DNA from: Akkermansiaceae bacterium
GTDB taxonomy: Bacteria; Verrucomicrobiota; Verrucomicrobiia; Verrucomicrobiales; Akkermansiaceae
Assembly: GCA_025457805.1 (NCBI GenBank)
Contig: JALOTR010000137.1
Span: 1 to 7,069, forward strand
DNA length: 7,069 nucleotides
Direction: 5' to 3'
Shown: positions 6,511 through 7,069 of the stretch, piece by piece
Position numbering within the stretch: position 1 is the stretch's first letter
Layout of the letters: every line of letters begins with the position of its first letter
Notes under the pieces: model-generated
What the model saw: the letters and a program-made list of their open reading frames with translations, nothing else
What the model was told of the DNA's origin: nothing
Databases searched by the model: none
Made by a program: the position numbers and the translations under genes

Positions 6511-7069
6511 TCAGGAAAGTTCGATGTTGTCGTCGGCGGGTTGACGGCGGCGGAGGGAAACCACAACCAGCAGCAGGGCGAGAATGCCGGTGGCGGCCAT
6601 GAAGAAAATCTCGCGCAAGCCAGAGCCACTCTTATCGTGAGCGTGGTCATCGCCATCTCCGGCTGAGGCCTTTTGTTCAGGTGTCATTTCCGAGCCATCC
6701 TCGTTGTGCTCATGGCCGTGGGCCGCATCCATCGCTTCTTTAAGCGAAGGGCCGCCACTGCTTCCTGCGAAACCAAGCGAGTATGAGCCTCGCGTCACCA
6801 CTTCATCGCCGGGCAGCAAGCCATCCAGGATTTCGACGCGATCATTGCTGGAAAGCCCCGTCTGCACATTCACGCGATCGAAGGCGTTGGGAATGGTTAC
6901 GTGTTTGACATAAACATGCCGGTTTGAAGCACCACCTTGAAGGGCTTCGGTGGGAACGCTGAGGACGCTCTCGCGTGTTTCCATGATTATGGAGCATTCG
7001 GCATTCATGCCGGGGCGGAGCTGATTGTCGGGGTTTTCGATGGTGAAGATGATCCCGGTGGTATTCAGG
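6511..7069 (-). CDS. czcB: RND efflux periplasmic adaptor (CzcB/CusB family), C-terminal part, 5' end outside window
   Basis: The reading frame is open to the right edge, so the true start is missing; the 185 visible residues are the C-terminal part. The beginning reads TTGIIFTIENPDNQLRPGMN, followed by SVLSVPTEAL, and then GLSSNDRVEILDGLLPGDEVV (about 71-91). These are the beta-barrel and membrane-proximal signatures of membrane-fusion adaptors, with the PGM motif of the barrel and the GL.P.D.VV motif. The adaptor links the inner-membrane pump to the outer-membrane channel. Two features are unusual. A His-rich linker follows the adaptor fold, with AHGHEH (116-121) and DDHAHD (140-145). After it comes a hydrophobic helix (about 154-172) and RRR (173-175), which predicts a C-terminal anchor with the end in the cytoplasm. 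Classical adaptors instead use an N-terminal lipid or helix. An ATG at 7008 falls inside the barrel and is not the start. The stop codon is three bases before the pump gene. The symbol is a family label; cusB would also be possible. Confidence 0.93.
   Translation of the reverse strand, partial: LNTTGIIFTIENPDNQLRPGMNAECSIIMETRESVLSVPTEALQGGASNRHVYVKHVTIPNAFDRVNVQTGLSSNDRVEILDGLLPGDEVVTRGSYSLGFAGSSGGPSLKEAMDAAHGHEHNEDGSEMTPEQKASAGDGDDHAHDKSGSGLREIFFMAATGILALLLVVVSLRRRQPADDNIELS

Overview
The window carries a single-strand heavy-metal efflux locus. Every convincing gene lies on the minus strand, so transcription runs from the right edge to the left. In that order it encodes: the C-terminal part of an RND periplasmic adaptor (CzcB/CusB type, cut by the right edge), a complete heavy-metal RND pump (CzcA/CusA type), a small secreted histidine-rich protein, a two-helix membrane protein with a HAMP-like domain but no output domain, and a P1B-type Zn/Cd/Pb-exporting ATPase. 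Gaps between genes are 3, 38, 87 and 7 bases, which suggests one transcription unit. The promoter and probably an outer-membrane factor gene (TolC/CzcC type) would lie beyond the right edge; neither is visible here.

The genes fit one job, metal export across both membranes. The P-type ATPase would move cytoplasmic Zn2+/Cd2+ into the periplasm. The RND pump and adaptor would carry periplasmic metal out through an outer-membrane channel. The histidine-rich secreted protein would bind or buffer metal between the two steps. Short His-rich stretches recur in the adaptor tail, a pump loop, the secreted protein and the ATPase N-terminus. The three copper-binding methionines known in E. coli CusA do not appear to be conserved in the pump, and the ATPase has the Lys/Asp membrane pair of Zn/Cd/Pb exporters. 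I therefore favour Zn/Cd (possibly Co) over Cu/Ag. This is inference.

The host is a Gram-negative bacterium, shown by the RND pump, adaptor and secreted periplasmic protein. The DNA is GC-rich by eye. None of the four visible starts has a clear Shine-Dalgarno sequence. The adaptor tail and orphan HAMP protein are unlike the textbook proteobacterial czc layout. A Verrucomicrobiota-like or related lineage is my guess, held with low confidence.

The least ordinary parts are the orphan HAMP membrane protein inside the operon, the adaptor ending in a His-rich tail plus a transmembrane helix, and a 13-base perfect hairpin separating the RND half from the HAMP/ATPase half. I saw no tRNA, rRNA, CRISPR array, insertion sequence or other mobile element. 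The left 152 bases hold no supported gene.
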